A stretch of 38,149 bases of DNA from assembly GCF_030813235.1 (NCBI RefSeq), contig NZ_JAUSUB010000042.1, positions 1-38,149 on the forward strand. Direction: 5' to 3'. Below, piece after piece: positions 8,101 to 15,929 of this stretch. The notes beneath the pieces were generated by a model. That model was not told where the DNA came from. It did not search any database and saw only the letters and a program-made list of their open reading frames with translations. The DNA comes from Cytobacillus purgationiresistens (lineage in GTDB: Bacteria; Bacillota; Bacilli; Bacillales; Cytobacillaceae). Each line of letters starts with the position of its first letter. Within the stretch, counting starts at the first letter, position 1. The position numbers and the translations under genes are program-made.

Positions 8101-9441
8101 TTATTGGGCTAGTTTAGCAATTTCGTTTAAAAAATCATGTTCTTTGGGGACAAGTGGTGTATAAAATTCAGAAATGACATTATCTCCTTTATCAACATAG
8201 CCACGGCCTTTGATCTGTTTTAGGAAAAACTGTTTTTGCACGTCACTGCCAAACATCATACCGTAACCAAGTTCTGACATTCGACCTAAAGCAACTCGAA
8301 AATTGAACTGATCACGAATTCCATCCCCAAGATATTTCGCATCTGGACGTTGACAGGCAAGAATAAGGAAGAATCCTGCTTGTCGTCCTAGCATGACAAT
8401 CTGTTTCAGTTTCGTTAATACAGCAGTACTTTCTTTAGACGCAAGCATTTCCATAAACGCAACGTATTCGTCAAAAACTAAAAAATGAGGAGCTAAGCCC
8501 AAATAAGCATAGTTTTCTCCTGTTTTATACCCCTCCATCTGTTTCATTTCTTCACTTCGAGCAATCATATCTTCATAAAATTGATCAATACTTGCCATCA
8601 TGTCTTCCTTTTTATAATAGACATCAGGCATGATAGTATTTAGATCGGCTAAATCTGCATTTTTCGGATCTAAAATATATAACTTCGCATTGGTTTTTAA
8701 CAGTGCTTCAATCAATGTAAGAATGAAATACGTTTTTCCACCACCTGTTCCGCCAGCAATCAACATATGTGGCAGCTTATCATATTCCCAATCCATCGAT
8801 TTCATGAGCTTTAATCGACCGTTCTGCGCAATGACTTCATCAATTGAAATACGGTTCGCAATCATATCATAGAAAAGGATATATTCAATATAGGAATCGT
8901 GTAATTCTTTCGATACTAATTCACAGTACAAGCCACTTTCTAATTTCTTTTCCAAATTTAAAAGTGGCTCTTGATATTTACCAAGAGTTATTTCTACTTG
9001 AATATGAATCATCCCTTTTTCATACCGATAATACATCTTTGGAAAATGACTAATTTTTTCCTTCGCCTTACTAGATGGTATATCTTTGAAAAAACTTTCT
9101 TTCGTCACTTGTTTTGTTTCATACCACTGATTTTCTAAAATCATTTTGGCAAGCTTTTGTCGATGCACCATCTGTTTTATCTGATTATAACGATACCGAT
9201 AATAAACAAAAGCACATATTGCTACCATTAACAAACTAATGATTAGTGACGTTAATCCATATATACTTACAAAATGGGTTTGAAATGGATCAAGTTCCCA
9301 CGTTGTAGAAAGTAAAAATTTTACATGAAAAGGGATAAAGAAAACGAGCCATACACCAAACAGTCCAAAGAAGATAAATTGAAAAAAGAGAGATGCGTCA
9401 CTCGGTCGGATTCGCTTCCCTCTTCCACAGTAAAATTTCAT
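8101..9441 (-). CDS. tcpA: TcpA/FtsK-SpoIIIE-type coupling ATPase (Tn916 Orf21 / ConQ)
   Basis: A 446-aa membrane-anchored DNA translocase that delivers the nicked strand to the channel. Two N-terminal membrane helices (FIFFGLFGVWLVFFIPF and SLIISLLMVAICAFVYY) lead to the motor domain. Walker A is IAGGTGGGKTYFIL near residue 230 and Walker B is HFLVFDEYVAFM near residue 325, followed by LGRQAGFFLILACQRPDA, typical of FtsK/HerA coupling proteins. Its ATG overlaps the stop of orf22 (TAATG), so the two are translationally coupled. Order orf23-orf22-tcpA-oriT-mobT is that of Tn916. Confidence 0.93.
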   Translation of the reverse strand: MKFYCGRGKRIRPSDASLFFQFIFFGLFGVWLVFFIPFHVKFLLSTTWELDPFQTHFVSIYGLTSLIISLLMVAICAFVYYRYRYNQIKQMVHRQKLAKMILENQWYETKQVTKESFFKDIPSSKAKEKISHFPKMYYRYEKGMIHIQVEITLGKYQEPLLNLEKKLESGLYCELVSKELHDSYIEYILFYDMIANRISIDEVIAQNGRLKLMKSMDWEYDKLPHMLIAGGTGGGKTYFILTLIEALLKTNAKLYILDPKNADLADLNTIMPDVYYKKEDMMASIDQFYEDMIARSEEMKQMEGYKTGENYAYLGLAPHFLVFDEYVAFMEMLASKESTAVLTKLKQIVMLGRQAGFFLILACQRPDAKYLGDGIRDQFNFRVALGRMSELGYGMMFGSDVQKQFFLKQIKGRGYVDKGDNVISEFYTPLVPKEHDFLNEIAKLAQ

Positions 9442-9821
9442 TATTTTTCTTTGTTAGGTGTGGATTTTTGATTATTAGTGCTTGATGTCGCTGTTTTCCC
9501 TTTTAAAATTAAATCATCTGCCTTGATATACCAATCCACATCCGCACCACGAAAAGTTGCATTTGCGACTGTATCTGCGACAGGATCCATGAGTTCTACT
9601 TCTGCATTATAATCAAAGTCTTTTAATGGAACTGAAGCAGGGATACTCACTTGAATCATACGACCTTGTTCACGTGACTTTAAATCATACGTGCGTTCCT
9701 TAACTTCTGATGATACTGTGCCATCCTCATTTTGAAGAAACACTTCACGACGTAATGACGAAAATTTTAATAAACCAAACGTTTTTTCCTTATCGATGAC
9801 AATACCTTGTGCTAATCTCAT
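9441..9821 (-). CDS. orf22: HelP/YdcP-like DUF961 protein (Tn916 Orf22)
   Basis: A 126-aa protein of the DUF961 family. The ICEBs1 member, HelP (YdcP), is a helicase processivity factor that works with the PcrA helicase during element replication; Tn916 carries two, Orf22 and Orf23. The shared block is EKTFGLLKF near the N-terminus, then RTYDLKSREQGRMIQVSIP and an acidic DYNAEVELMDP. The C-terminal 20 residues are low-complexity (Thr/Ser/Asn/Lys). It is a paralogue of the upstream orf23 product and overlaps tcpA by one base. Confidence 0.88.
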   Translation of the reverse strand: MRLAQGIVIDKEKTFGLLKFSSLRREVFLQNEDGTVSSEVKERTYDLKSREQGRMIQVSIPASVPLKDFDYNAEVELMDPVADTVANATFRGADVDWYIKADDLILKGKTATSSTNNQKSTPNKEK

Positions 9822-9834
9822 CTCTTTTTCCTCC

Positions 9835-10149
9835 TTATGCTTTGATCATATCATCTGCATGTAAGATATATTTTGTAAATCCACGATCACCAATTTTATA
9901 GCCTTCTGCAGTAATTTTAGCATTGACTAATTTCACTTTTTCTTCATGTTCAAAGAATTTCTCTCCAGCTTCTTGTGGCAAGATTACCTCAATATCATCT
10001 GCACGTTGAATATCTGAATACAGATTGTAACTGCGTGATAATGTTGTCATACGCCCATTAATACGACGTTGTTCCACCTTACCTTCACCAGCATATTCTA
10101 AATTCCCAAACGTTTTTTCCATATTTGGAATGACATATTTTAGTTCCAT
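9835..10149 (-). CDS. orf23: HelP/YdcP-like DUF961 protein (Tn916 Orf23)
   Basis: A 104-aa DUF961 protein and the first gene of the visible transfer operon. It shares with its neighbour the blocks EKTFGNLEY, RRINGRMTTLSRSYNLYSD and IEVILPQEAG, so the pair looks like an old duplication. By analogy with ICEBs1 HelP it should support unwinding of the nicked element. AGAAAGGAAA precedes the ATG by about six bases. A promoter-like sequence lies about 70 bp upstream, and the cargo operon ends with a strong terminator before it. Confidence 0.88.
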   Translation of the reverse strand: MELKYVIPNMEKTFGNLEYAGEGKVEQRRINGRMTTLSRSYNLYSDIQRADDIEVILPQEAGEKFFEHEEKVKLVNAKITAEGYKIGDRGFTKYILHADDMIKA

Positions 10150-10218
10150 TGTGCATTTTCCTTTCTGTAATTTTAATAGTTTGTCTGCGTTGTACTTTTA
10201 AACAGTAGGAGACCGTAT

Positions 10219-10248
10219 AGTATACTTCACCATGTTAAATACCCCCAA
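10219..10248 (-). promoter_or_regulatory. Candidate promoter of the transfer operon
   Basis: On the minus strand TATACT (10224-10219) is a good -10 element, with TTGGGG (10248-10243) 18 bases upstream as a weak -35. The -10 lies in a small palindrome, GTATA-G-TATAC (10215-10225). A poor -35 with a good -10 would suit a promoter needing activation or read-through from excised circular DNA. The position is supported by a terminator just upstream and orf23 about 70 bases downstream. Confidence 0.5.
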
Positions 10249-10287
10249 TCTGTTAATATATAAATTATTTGGATCCTTGTGCAAAGA

Positions 10288-10331
10288 TTATAAAAAAATA
10301 AAAATAGGATATTGTATAAAAAACAATATCC
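10288..10331 (-). terminator. Intrinsic terminator of the helicase gene
   Basis: GGATATTGT (10307-10315) pairs with ACAATATCC (10323-10331). Read leftward the stem is followed by TATTTTTATTTTTTT. It lies about 30 bases after the helicase stop and insulates the cargo from the transfer operon. Confidence 0.85.
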
Positions 10332-10357
10332 CATGGATTTCCAATACATATTAAATT

Positions 10358-12898
10358 TTATTTAGTCTTATGGTAATAGTTCTCACTATATTGATTTTTA
10401 AGGTCCTCAATATCAAGATGATACTCATTTAAAAGTTTTAATAATGTTTCATCGCTAATATCTTCTAGATTATATGAATGTAAACTTCGGATAAAACTTT
10501 TCACGTTTTGTTTAAGTTTTCTAAGTTTATTTTTTCTTATAATCTTAACTTGATGTGTGAAATTTGCATAATAAGAAAGATCTTTAGTCGGAATAATTAA
10601 AAATCTACTTATTTTTTCATTTTCTCCATATTCTTTTTCAAACCATGCACAATGACTGTTCATTTGTCCTGCTTCTTGTTTATTAATTTCACCTCTTGTA
10701 TCGACAACCTCATTTTTACATTCAAACATAAAATAATGGTTATTTACACCACACCAAAGATTATCTGGACCTTTGCGAATATCCTTATCAGGTCGTTGGC
10801 TTATAAAGCCTAAAAGTTCACCAATCTCTTGTAAGGCATCTTCAAATTTATTTGAATCAACCCCAAAGGATAAATTATCAAGATATTCATCTACTGCTAA
10901 TAGAAGTTCTTCGTAATTTCTATATTTTGTAAGGAATAATTTCACTCTATTTAATCTAGTTTCATTTACATAAGATAACTTATTATAAGTTATTCCATTT
11001 TTAGGTTTTAATAGTTGATTGTTAGATTTAAAAGCCGAAATCTGAATCCTATTTGACTTCAATATATCAGTTTTATAATAAAATCTAGCAAGCTGTTGCC
11101 TGTACCAAGCTTTTTCAGTATCATCGTCTTGTAATGAATCGATGAATTTTTGCATTTTTTCAGCTGCTTTATCATATTCTCCTTCAAGAAATAACTTTTC
11201 AATATCTTTTTCGGACAGTAATTTATCATATAATGAACTTTCATCATCATCATAAGATAAAGTGTCCATTTCTGAAACATAATATTCTTTCCATCCCTCA
11301 TCTCTTGTTATGCTTTGTTTGATTAAAGACATTACAATATCTAATGGGTCATCAGAATCTTTTTCTTCTAAATCTTCTTTCCCCATATCAGCTATTGAAA
11401 GACCTATTTCTATTTGCCTTTGTGTTTGAGCCGAAAAAAACTTATTAGTGGATTTACTTCTAATGAATCTAACGATATCTGAACCAGTTATAATAATAGC
11501 ACAAAAATCTTTTTCCCCTCGCACTCCTCTTCCCAATCCTTGCTCTACCTTTTGCGCAATTTTTTTATTAATTATTTCACTTGAAGCTCTACATTGCTCC
11601 TCATACCGATCTGATAGACTATCAAAAAAGGGCAAAGAATCAATTATTAAAATTCTACAGGATTCATCGGGTAAATCAATACCGTCGTATCTATTATTAA
11701 TAACTAATACTTCTCCAAACTCATTATTTTTTAATTTATCTAATTCCTCGAAAATATTGTTTTGATTAGAAACAGTTGCACCCAGCTTTTGGTAATGTTG
11801 AGCTCTTTTAGTGCTTGGGACTAAGGCAACTATACCTAATTTTGCAGGCTTTAATTTTGCAAATTTGGTTACAATTAAATCCCTGTCACACGCTTCGTTT
11901 ATAAGGGAAGGTAAAATAAGCATCTTTTCGCCAGACCATTTTTGTTCACTATAAATTAAAGGTTTTTTTACCGCATCTACATCAAAATCGAGTCCTTTAA
12001 TAAAAAACGAATCATCTTGAGTTGTTGCAGACATTAAAATACGCTTATTAGCATTAGCAAAAGTTGGGAAACTATTTACATTTGGAGAATAAGGTGAAAT
12101 TTCAATTTTATCTCCTGTAATATAACAATTGTAATTCTCAATAGAGTCTTTTAAAAGAGGCCATGAGAACTTAATCTGATTATTATCATTGTTTTTTGAT
12201 AGAATGGTTAAAATTTCAGTCTTTTTATCGTACCAAGTCCAATAAGGGACTGTTAACAAAGTGTCGTAACTACCATTTTGAACATCTAAAAAGCTTCCTT
12301 CACCTTGTTCTCTTAAATCCTCTTCAAATAATGATAATATAGTATTATATAAGGATTCATTTTTTGTTTTTTCAATAGTAATAGAAAAAGCATCTTTTAT
12401 AATGTCAATGCATGCATGAGAATCATCTAAAACAATTGTACCAACCTTTTGATATCTGTTTCCCATACCAAAAACTGATAATCCATTGAAAATTTTATGT
12501 GCATGGGTTATTAATATTTTATCTCCCGATAAGTAATCATCGGGAATTCCACCATCATCACTAAACACACAGTAATTTATCCCAAATTTTTCGGCTTCAT
12601 CACATACTTGTTGAACTAGATATTTATTTGGACAAACATAAATACATGGTCCATCATTGGAATTCAATACAGACTGTAATATTAATAAACCAACCAATGT
12701 TTTACCTTCACCTGTATGCAATTTTACAATTAAATCTTTGTCATTTTTACGGGAATTAAACCAAGTGTCCAAGATTTCCTTTTGGGCAGGTCTTAATGGA
12801 CCAGTTACACTCTTCCGATCAATTGTTTCATAAATATCAATAGGATTCACTTTTTTTACTATTTGTTTCTTTTTCAATCTTTTTCTAAAGTCTACCAT
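10358..12898 (-). CDS. SF2 helicase fused to a PD-(D/E)XK nuclease-like domain
   Basis: An 846-aa protein with two recognisable parts. The helicase core shows a Q-like motif RPAQKEIL (36-43), Walker A HTGEGKT (61-67), motif II LDDSH (157-161, an unusual version of DE-x-H), motif III SAT (290-292), motif V NNRYDGIDLPDESCRI (401-416) and motif VI QGLGRGVR (453-460). The C-terminal half resembles the XPD/DinG arrangement. After a linker with acidic and helical stretches (about 500-660), residues 675-760 look like a restriction-type nuclease fold: GPDNLW with D712, then FMFECK with E726 and K728. It has its own promoter at 13017-13045 and terminator. Role is inferred: DNA-targeting defence or restriction linked to the neighbouring methyltransferase. 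I do not recognise a named family. Confidence 0.75.
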   Translation of the reverse strand: MVDFRKRLKKKQIVKKVNPIDIYETIDRKSVTGPLRPAQKEILDTWFNSRKNDKDLIVKLHTGEGKTLVGLLILQSVLNSNDGPCIYVCPNKYLVQQVCDEAEKFGINYCVFSDDGGIPDDYLSGDKILITHAHKIFNGLSVFGMGNRYQKVGTIVLDDSHACIDIIKDAFSITIEKTKNESLYNTILSLFEEDLREQGEGSFLDVQNGSYDTLLTVPYWTWYDKKTEILTILSKNNDNNQIKFSWPLLKDSIENYNCYITGDKIEISPYSPNVNSFPTFANANKRILMSATTQDDSFFIKGLDFDVDAVKKPLIYSEQKWSGEKMLILPSLINEACDRDLIVTKFAKLKPAKLGIVALVPSTKRAQHYQKLGATVSNQNNIFEELDKLKNNEFGEVLVINNRYDGIDLPDESCRILIIDSLPFFDSLSDRYEEQCRASSEIINKKIAQKVEQGLGRGVRGEKDFCAIIITGSDIVRFIRSKSTNKFFSAQTQRQIEIGLSIADMGKEDLEEKDSDDPLDIVMSLIKQSITRDEGWKEYYVSEMDTLSYDDDESSLYDKLLSEKDIEKLFLEGEYDKAAEKMQKFIDSLQDDDTEKAWYRQQLARFYYKTDILKSNRIQISAFKSNNQLLKPKNGITYNKLSYVNETRLNRVKLFLTKYRNYEELLLAVDEYLDNLSFGVDSNKFEDALQEIGELLGFISQRPDKDIRKGPDNLWCGVNNHYFMFECKNEVVDTRGEINKQEAGQMNSHCAWFEKEYGENEKISRFLIIPTKDLSYYANFTHQVKIIRKNKLRKLKQNVKSFIRSLHSYNLEDISDETLLKLLNEYHLDIEDLKNQYSENYYHKTK

Positions 12899-12990
12899 TT
12901 AAATTATTCCCCCCTTATATATACTATAACTACCCGTGATACCCCTATGATATCTATTAAGATCGTTTATATCAATAATGTTTCATCGTA

Positions 12991-13030
12991 ATAGTTGCAA
13001 TACTTATTCGGAACAAATCATAGCAACTAT
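12991..13030. promoter_or_regulatory. Inverted repeat spanning the helicase promoter -10 (operator candidate)
   Basis: ATAGTTGC (12991-12998) and GCAACTAT (13023-13030) are perfect 8-bp arms separated by 24 bases. One arm lies in the -35/-10 spacer and the other about 15-20 bases after the expected start of transcription, so this is better placed as a protein-binding operator than as an RNA hairpin. No regulator gene is evident next to it. Confidence 0.5.
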
Positions 13031-13045
13031 CATTTATTTTTTCAA
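13017..13045 (-). promoter_or_regulatory. Sigma-A-type promoter of the helicase gene
   Basis: The minus strand carries TTGAAA (13045-13040), a 17-base spacer, and TATGAT (13022-13017). This is close to consensus. The leader to the helicase ATG is roughly 110 bases and ends with AAGGGGGG ten bases before the start codon. Confidence 0.75.
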
Positions 13046-13111
13046 AAATACAATTGTAGGACGTCTAAAAAAACAAACATATTTTATACTTTACTCTAAA
13101 CACACTAACGA

Positions 13112-13145
13112 ATAAAAAAAGCATGACAGATAAAATTTGTCACAC
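13112..13145 (-). terminator. Terminator of the DNA methyltransferase gene
   Basis: GCATGACA (13121-13128) pairs with TGTCACAC (13138-13145) using two G-U pairs, and the minus strand continues with TTTTTTTATT. It lies about ten bases after the methyltransferase stop and separates it from the helicase promoter. Confidence 0.75.
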
Positions 13146-13155
13146 GTTAATTTGG

Positions 13156-14223
13156 TTATATCTCTAAAACTCCCGCAATACCAGCCATAATATATTCCGC
13201 ACATGGTACAGCAATCGCATTTCCAATTGCTTTGTATCTAGCATAATCACTTATAGCTTCGTCTTTATATCCAAGGGCTGTCCATCCCTCTGGTAATCCC
13301 ATCAAACGTTCACATTCTAATGGCGTAAGTTGACGAATAAATCCTTCTTTTTCTTCTCCTTCGTACCAAAATGAAAAATAATTTACGGATCCTGCGAGTA
13401 AAGTGGGAAAAGGATCTCCAGTTCTTCCGAAACTGCCGTGAAACCCTTTTTCGTTTCTTTCCTTTGCCGTACTTCGCATACGTCTTTCTTGAAAGGGACG
13501 GATGATGGGTATTTTCCCCCTTGCTTTTTGAGTAGATATTCTACTGGTAATGGCGGAGGATTGCCTGCTCTCTCCGCAAGACGTAAAAACCGATTGCAAA
13601 TCGCGGGCTTTAAATAATATTTCTGTGGCACGTATTTCTCCAAAATCTGCCACGAGGAAGATACGTCTTCTTCTTTGAGCAAGTGTGGGCTTTCCCCAAT
13701 ATTGGGCATCCAACATTCGCCAAGCGACGTCAACATTATTCCCTCGGACCATTCCAGCATTTGCCCAGACTCCAGAAGTAGGCATTGGAATTTCGGTATT
13801 TGTGAACGATTCAAGCACGGCCTTAAAATCCAGCCTGTTATTTGATGAAAAAGCTCCCATGACGTTTTCCCAAACAGCGATAACTGGATATGTTCCATTC
13901 GTTGCACACCTCATTTCATCAATAATTCGTATTGCATGATAAAATAAACTAGATTGACTTCCTGTAAGACCTTCTCGTTTACCAATATTGGATAAGTTCT
14001 GACAAGGGGAACCAAATGTAATGATATGAACAGGTGGTATTTCTCCACCTTTTACTTTTGTAATATTTCCTAAATGATGGATTTTAGGAAAATGTCGCTT
14101 CGTAATAGATATGGGAGCTTTTTCAATTTCACTTGCCCATATTGGTCGAATCCCGTAATGAGAAGCGGCTAATGGAAATACACCAATACCATCAAATAAA
14201 CTTCCCAATGTTAAATCTGTCAT
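13156..14223 (-). CDS. C5-cytosine DNA methyltransferase
   Basis: A 355-aa enzyme that methylates cytosine at C5 in DNA using S-adenosylmethionine. Motif I is LGSLFDGIGVFPLAA (6-20), motif IV GSPCQNLS with catalytic C74, motif VI ENV (119-121), motif VIII QRRRRIFLV (183-191), motif IX RQLTPLECERLMGLPEGW, and motif X YKAIGNAIAVP. All needed motifs are present; the target sequence cannot be predicted. ATG 14223 has GGGAG nine bases upstream; a TTG three codons earlier abuts that site and is rejected. It has its own terminator and is separated by a strong hairpin from the ATPase gene upstream, so it may depend on read-through. It could protect the element from host restriction or pair with the helicase-nuclease as a modification partner. 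Confidence 0.92.
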   Translation of the reverse strand: MTDLTLGSLFDGIGVFPLAASHYGIRPIWASEIEKAPISITKRHFPKIHHLGNITKVKGGEIPPVHIITFGSPCQNLSNIGKREGLTGSQSSLFYHAIRIIDEMRCATNGTYPVIAVWENVMGAFSSNNRLDFKAVLESFTNTEIPMPTSGVWANAGMVRGNNVDVAWRMLDAQYWGKPTLAQRRRRIFLVADFGEIRATEILFKARDLQSVFTSCGESRQSSAITSRISTQKARGKIPIIRPFQERRMRSTAKERNEKGFHGSFGRTGDPFPTLLAGSVNYFSFWYEGEEKEGFIRQLTPLECERLMGLPEGWTALGYKDEAISDYARYKAIGNAIAVPCAEYIMAGIAGVLEI

Positions 14224-14246
14224 TTTAATCAACTCCCTGTAAAAAC

Positions 14247-14282
14247 AAAAGAGACACTTCAGAATTAAGAAGTGTCTCTTTT
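14247..14282. terminator. Bidirectional-looking terminator after the zinc-hook ATPase gene
   Basis: AAAAGAGACACTTC (14247-14260) pairs perfectly with GAAGTGTCTCTTTT (14269-14282), a 14-bp stem with T-runs on both strands. It ends the two-gene ATPase/nuclease operon and leaves little room for a separate methyltransferase promoter. Confidence 0.85.
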
Positions 14283-14315
14283 AAATACTTTTAGAAATTC
14301 TAAATATATTAAATT

Positions 14316-15929
14316 TTAATTCAAAATATCCACCATCAACTTTTGTGTTAGTGTGGTAAATTCATCTACATATTCTTTTTGAAGAATTTTGCTAGGCATG
14401 TGATAACTATAATCAATATGGTTTATTTCTGAAACATCATTATATTTTCCTATTTCCTCCTTTTTCAATGTCGTTGTAAATATTACTTGATTATCTAGCT
14501 GATTAAATAAATCAATAACAATTTGTTCCCTATCTGTTGATAAGTCTTCTGCTCGAAAAGAATCAATAATAATAGGATAGGGATGTTTCAGAACTTTAAC
14601 AAGAGCATAAACTTTAGCTAAATGAAATTCAGTAGCTTCACTTCCAGAGAAAACTTCGCTTTTCTTAGTAAATATGTCATCAAAAATCAAATTCCCATTT
14701 GGATCAATTTGTTTATATATATCATTCATTACCTTTAATATATCTTCCATGAGTGAATTTTGTTTATCAGCAGTTTCTTTACCATTCGATTCACTTTCTT
14801 TAATAGAAGAGCTTATTTTAGAAATTTGATTTTCTAAGGATTCTAACTCTAATTCAATTTTATTAATGTCAATTGTATCTTCCTTATAAAGGATAATCGA
14901 TTCTAAAGTTATATCTTCATCAGATAATAGTTCTTGAAGTTGTTGTTGATAAATATTTATTTCACTAGTTTGTTTTTCTAGTTCTTCAGTGTATGAATTT
15001 ATCTTCTCAGTGATAGATTCAATAATTTGGTTTCTAACCTCTACAGTTGAAACATCAAAAGTAAAACTTCTTTTAATACTAGAAGAGTATCCAATATGAG
15101 TAGAGTGACAATCTAAACACTGTAATTCACCCGTAGATATTGTTCTATTCAAAGAATTAAGTTCTTTTAAAGTGTTTTCATATTTTATACGACGATTTAA
15201 TGTTCGATTCCTGTCATTTTTTAAATCCACTAATTTTTCTTTTACATTTTCAATCTGTTTTATTTTATCATTAAAGGCTACTCTATCACTATGTTTACTT
15301 ATATAAGTGATAGACTTCTCCTTTGAATTTAAAATTTTATTTTTTTTCAAAAGAACCTTTTTTTCTTCTTTCAATCTTTTTAATTTTGCTTTTTCAAGTG
15401 AAATTTCCTCCGTACTTAGTGTTTTTTCTCCTAGACCAGCAAATGAATAGATGACGTTGTAAAAATCCTTTTTTTTATAAAACCCTTTATTTGAAATATT
15501 CGAAGAATCTTTTTTATCTTGACCAACAAAGAAAATTTGATTAAATAGATCAGGATCTACAATTCTTGGAACTCCACTTTTTATAATTTCAGGAAATGGA
15601 GATATATTTTTTGTCCAGTATCTTTTTAGTTCAGAAACATTATCAAATATTAATATTGATTTTCCTACATACAATACAAAAGTATCCTTTTTTCTTGAGA
15701 TAGTGTATGTAGTCCTATCGAACTCAAACTCAATAATATAATAATATTCTTCAAATTTGAAAGATGATGGAAAAACTGGTTCGCTCCCAAGACAGTACAT
15801 CAAGGATTGTATCATAATAGTTTTTCCTTTGTTATTGTCATCACTTGAAATAACATTTAGTTCTTCAGTTAATCTATTTTCTATATATGCTTCATGTGAA
15901 TTTCCTACAGCAATCTTTTTAATTATCAT
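14316..15929 (-). CDS. Rad50/SMC-like ATPase with a zinc-hook CxxC (Lamassu LmuB-like candidate)
   Basis: A 537-aa ABC-type ATPase of the SMC/Rad50 kind. The N-terminal P-loop is NNKGKT (32-37), preceded by Asp-rich sequence rather than the usual Gly. Residues about 170-400 are two charged coiled-coil stretches around GELQCLDCHS, where C271-x-x-C274 matches a Rad50-type zinc hook. The C-terminal lobe has the ABC signature FSGSEATEFHL (427-437) and Walker B PIIIDSF (452-458), where Ser follows the Asp instead of the usual Glu. It overlaps the upstream nuclease-like gene by 11 bases, with GAGGG eight bases before the ATG. Such pairs occur in Lamassu-type defence, where the ATPase senses DNA ends or replication intermediates and releases a nuclease. 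The assignment is inference. Confidence 0.72.
   Translation of the reverse strand: MIIKKIAVGNSHEAYIENRLTEELNVISSDDNNKGKTIMIQSLMYCLGSEPVFPSSFKFEEYYYIIEFEFDRTTYTISRKKDTFVLYVGKSILIFDNVSELKRYWTKNISPFPEIIKSGVPRIVDPDLFNQIFFVGQDKKDSSNISNKGFYKKKDFYNVIYSFAGLGEKTLSTEEISLEKAKLKRLKEEKKVLLKKNKILNSKEKSITYISKHSDRVAFNDKIKQIENVKEKLVDLKNDRNRTLNRRIKYENTLKELNSLNRTISTGELQCLDCHSTHIGYSSSIKRSFTFDVSTVEVRNQIIESITEKINSYTEELEKQTSEINIYQQQLQELLSDEDITLESIILYKEDTIDINKIELELESLENQISKISSSIKESESNGKETADKQNSLMEDILKVMNDIYKQIDPNGNLIFDDIFTKKSEVFSGSEATEFHLAKVYALVKVLKHPYPIIIDSFRAEDLSTDREQIVIDLFNQLDNQVIFTTTLKKEEIGKYNDVSEINHIDYSYHMPSKILQKEYVDEFTTLTQKLMVDILN

Noticed and set aside
10198..10233. Short leader peptide MVKYTIRSPTV ahead of orf23
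   Set aside because: It has no ribosome site and overlaps the proposed -10, so it would not lie in the transcript from that promoter.
10358..14223. DISARM defence system (helicase plus C5 methyltransferase)
   Set aside because: No DUF1998 (DrmB) or phospholipase-D-type (DrmC) gene is present, and the helicase is much shorter than DrmA.
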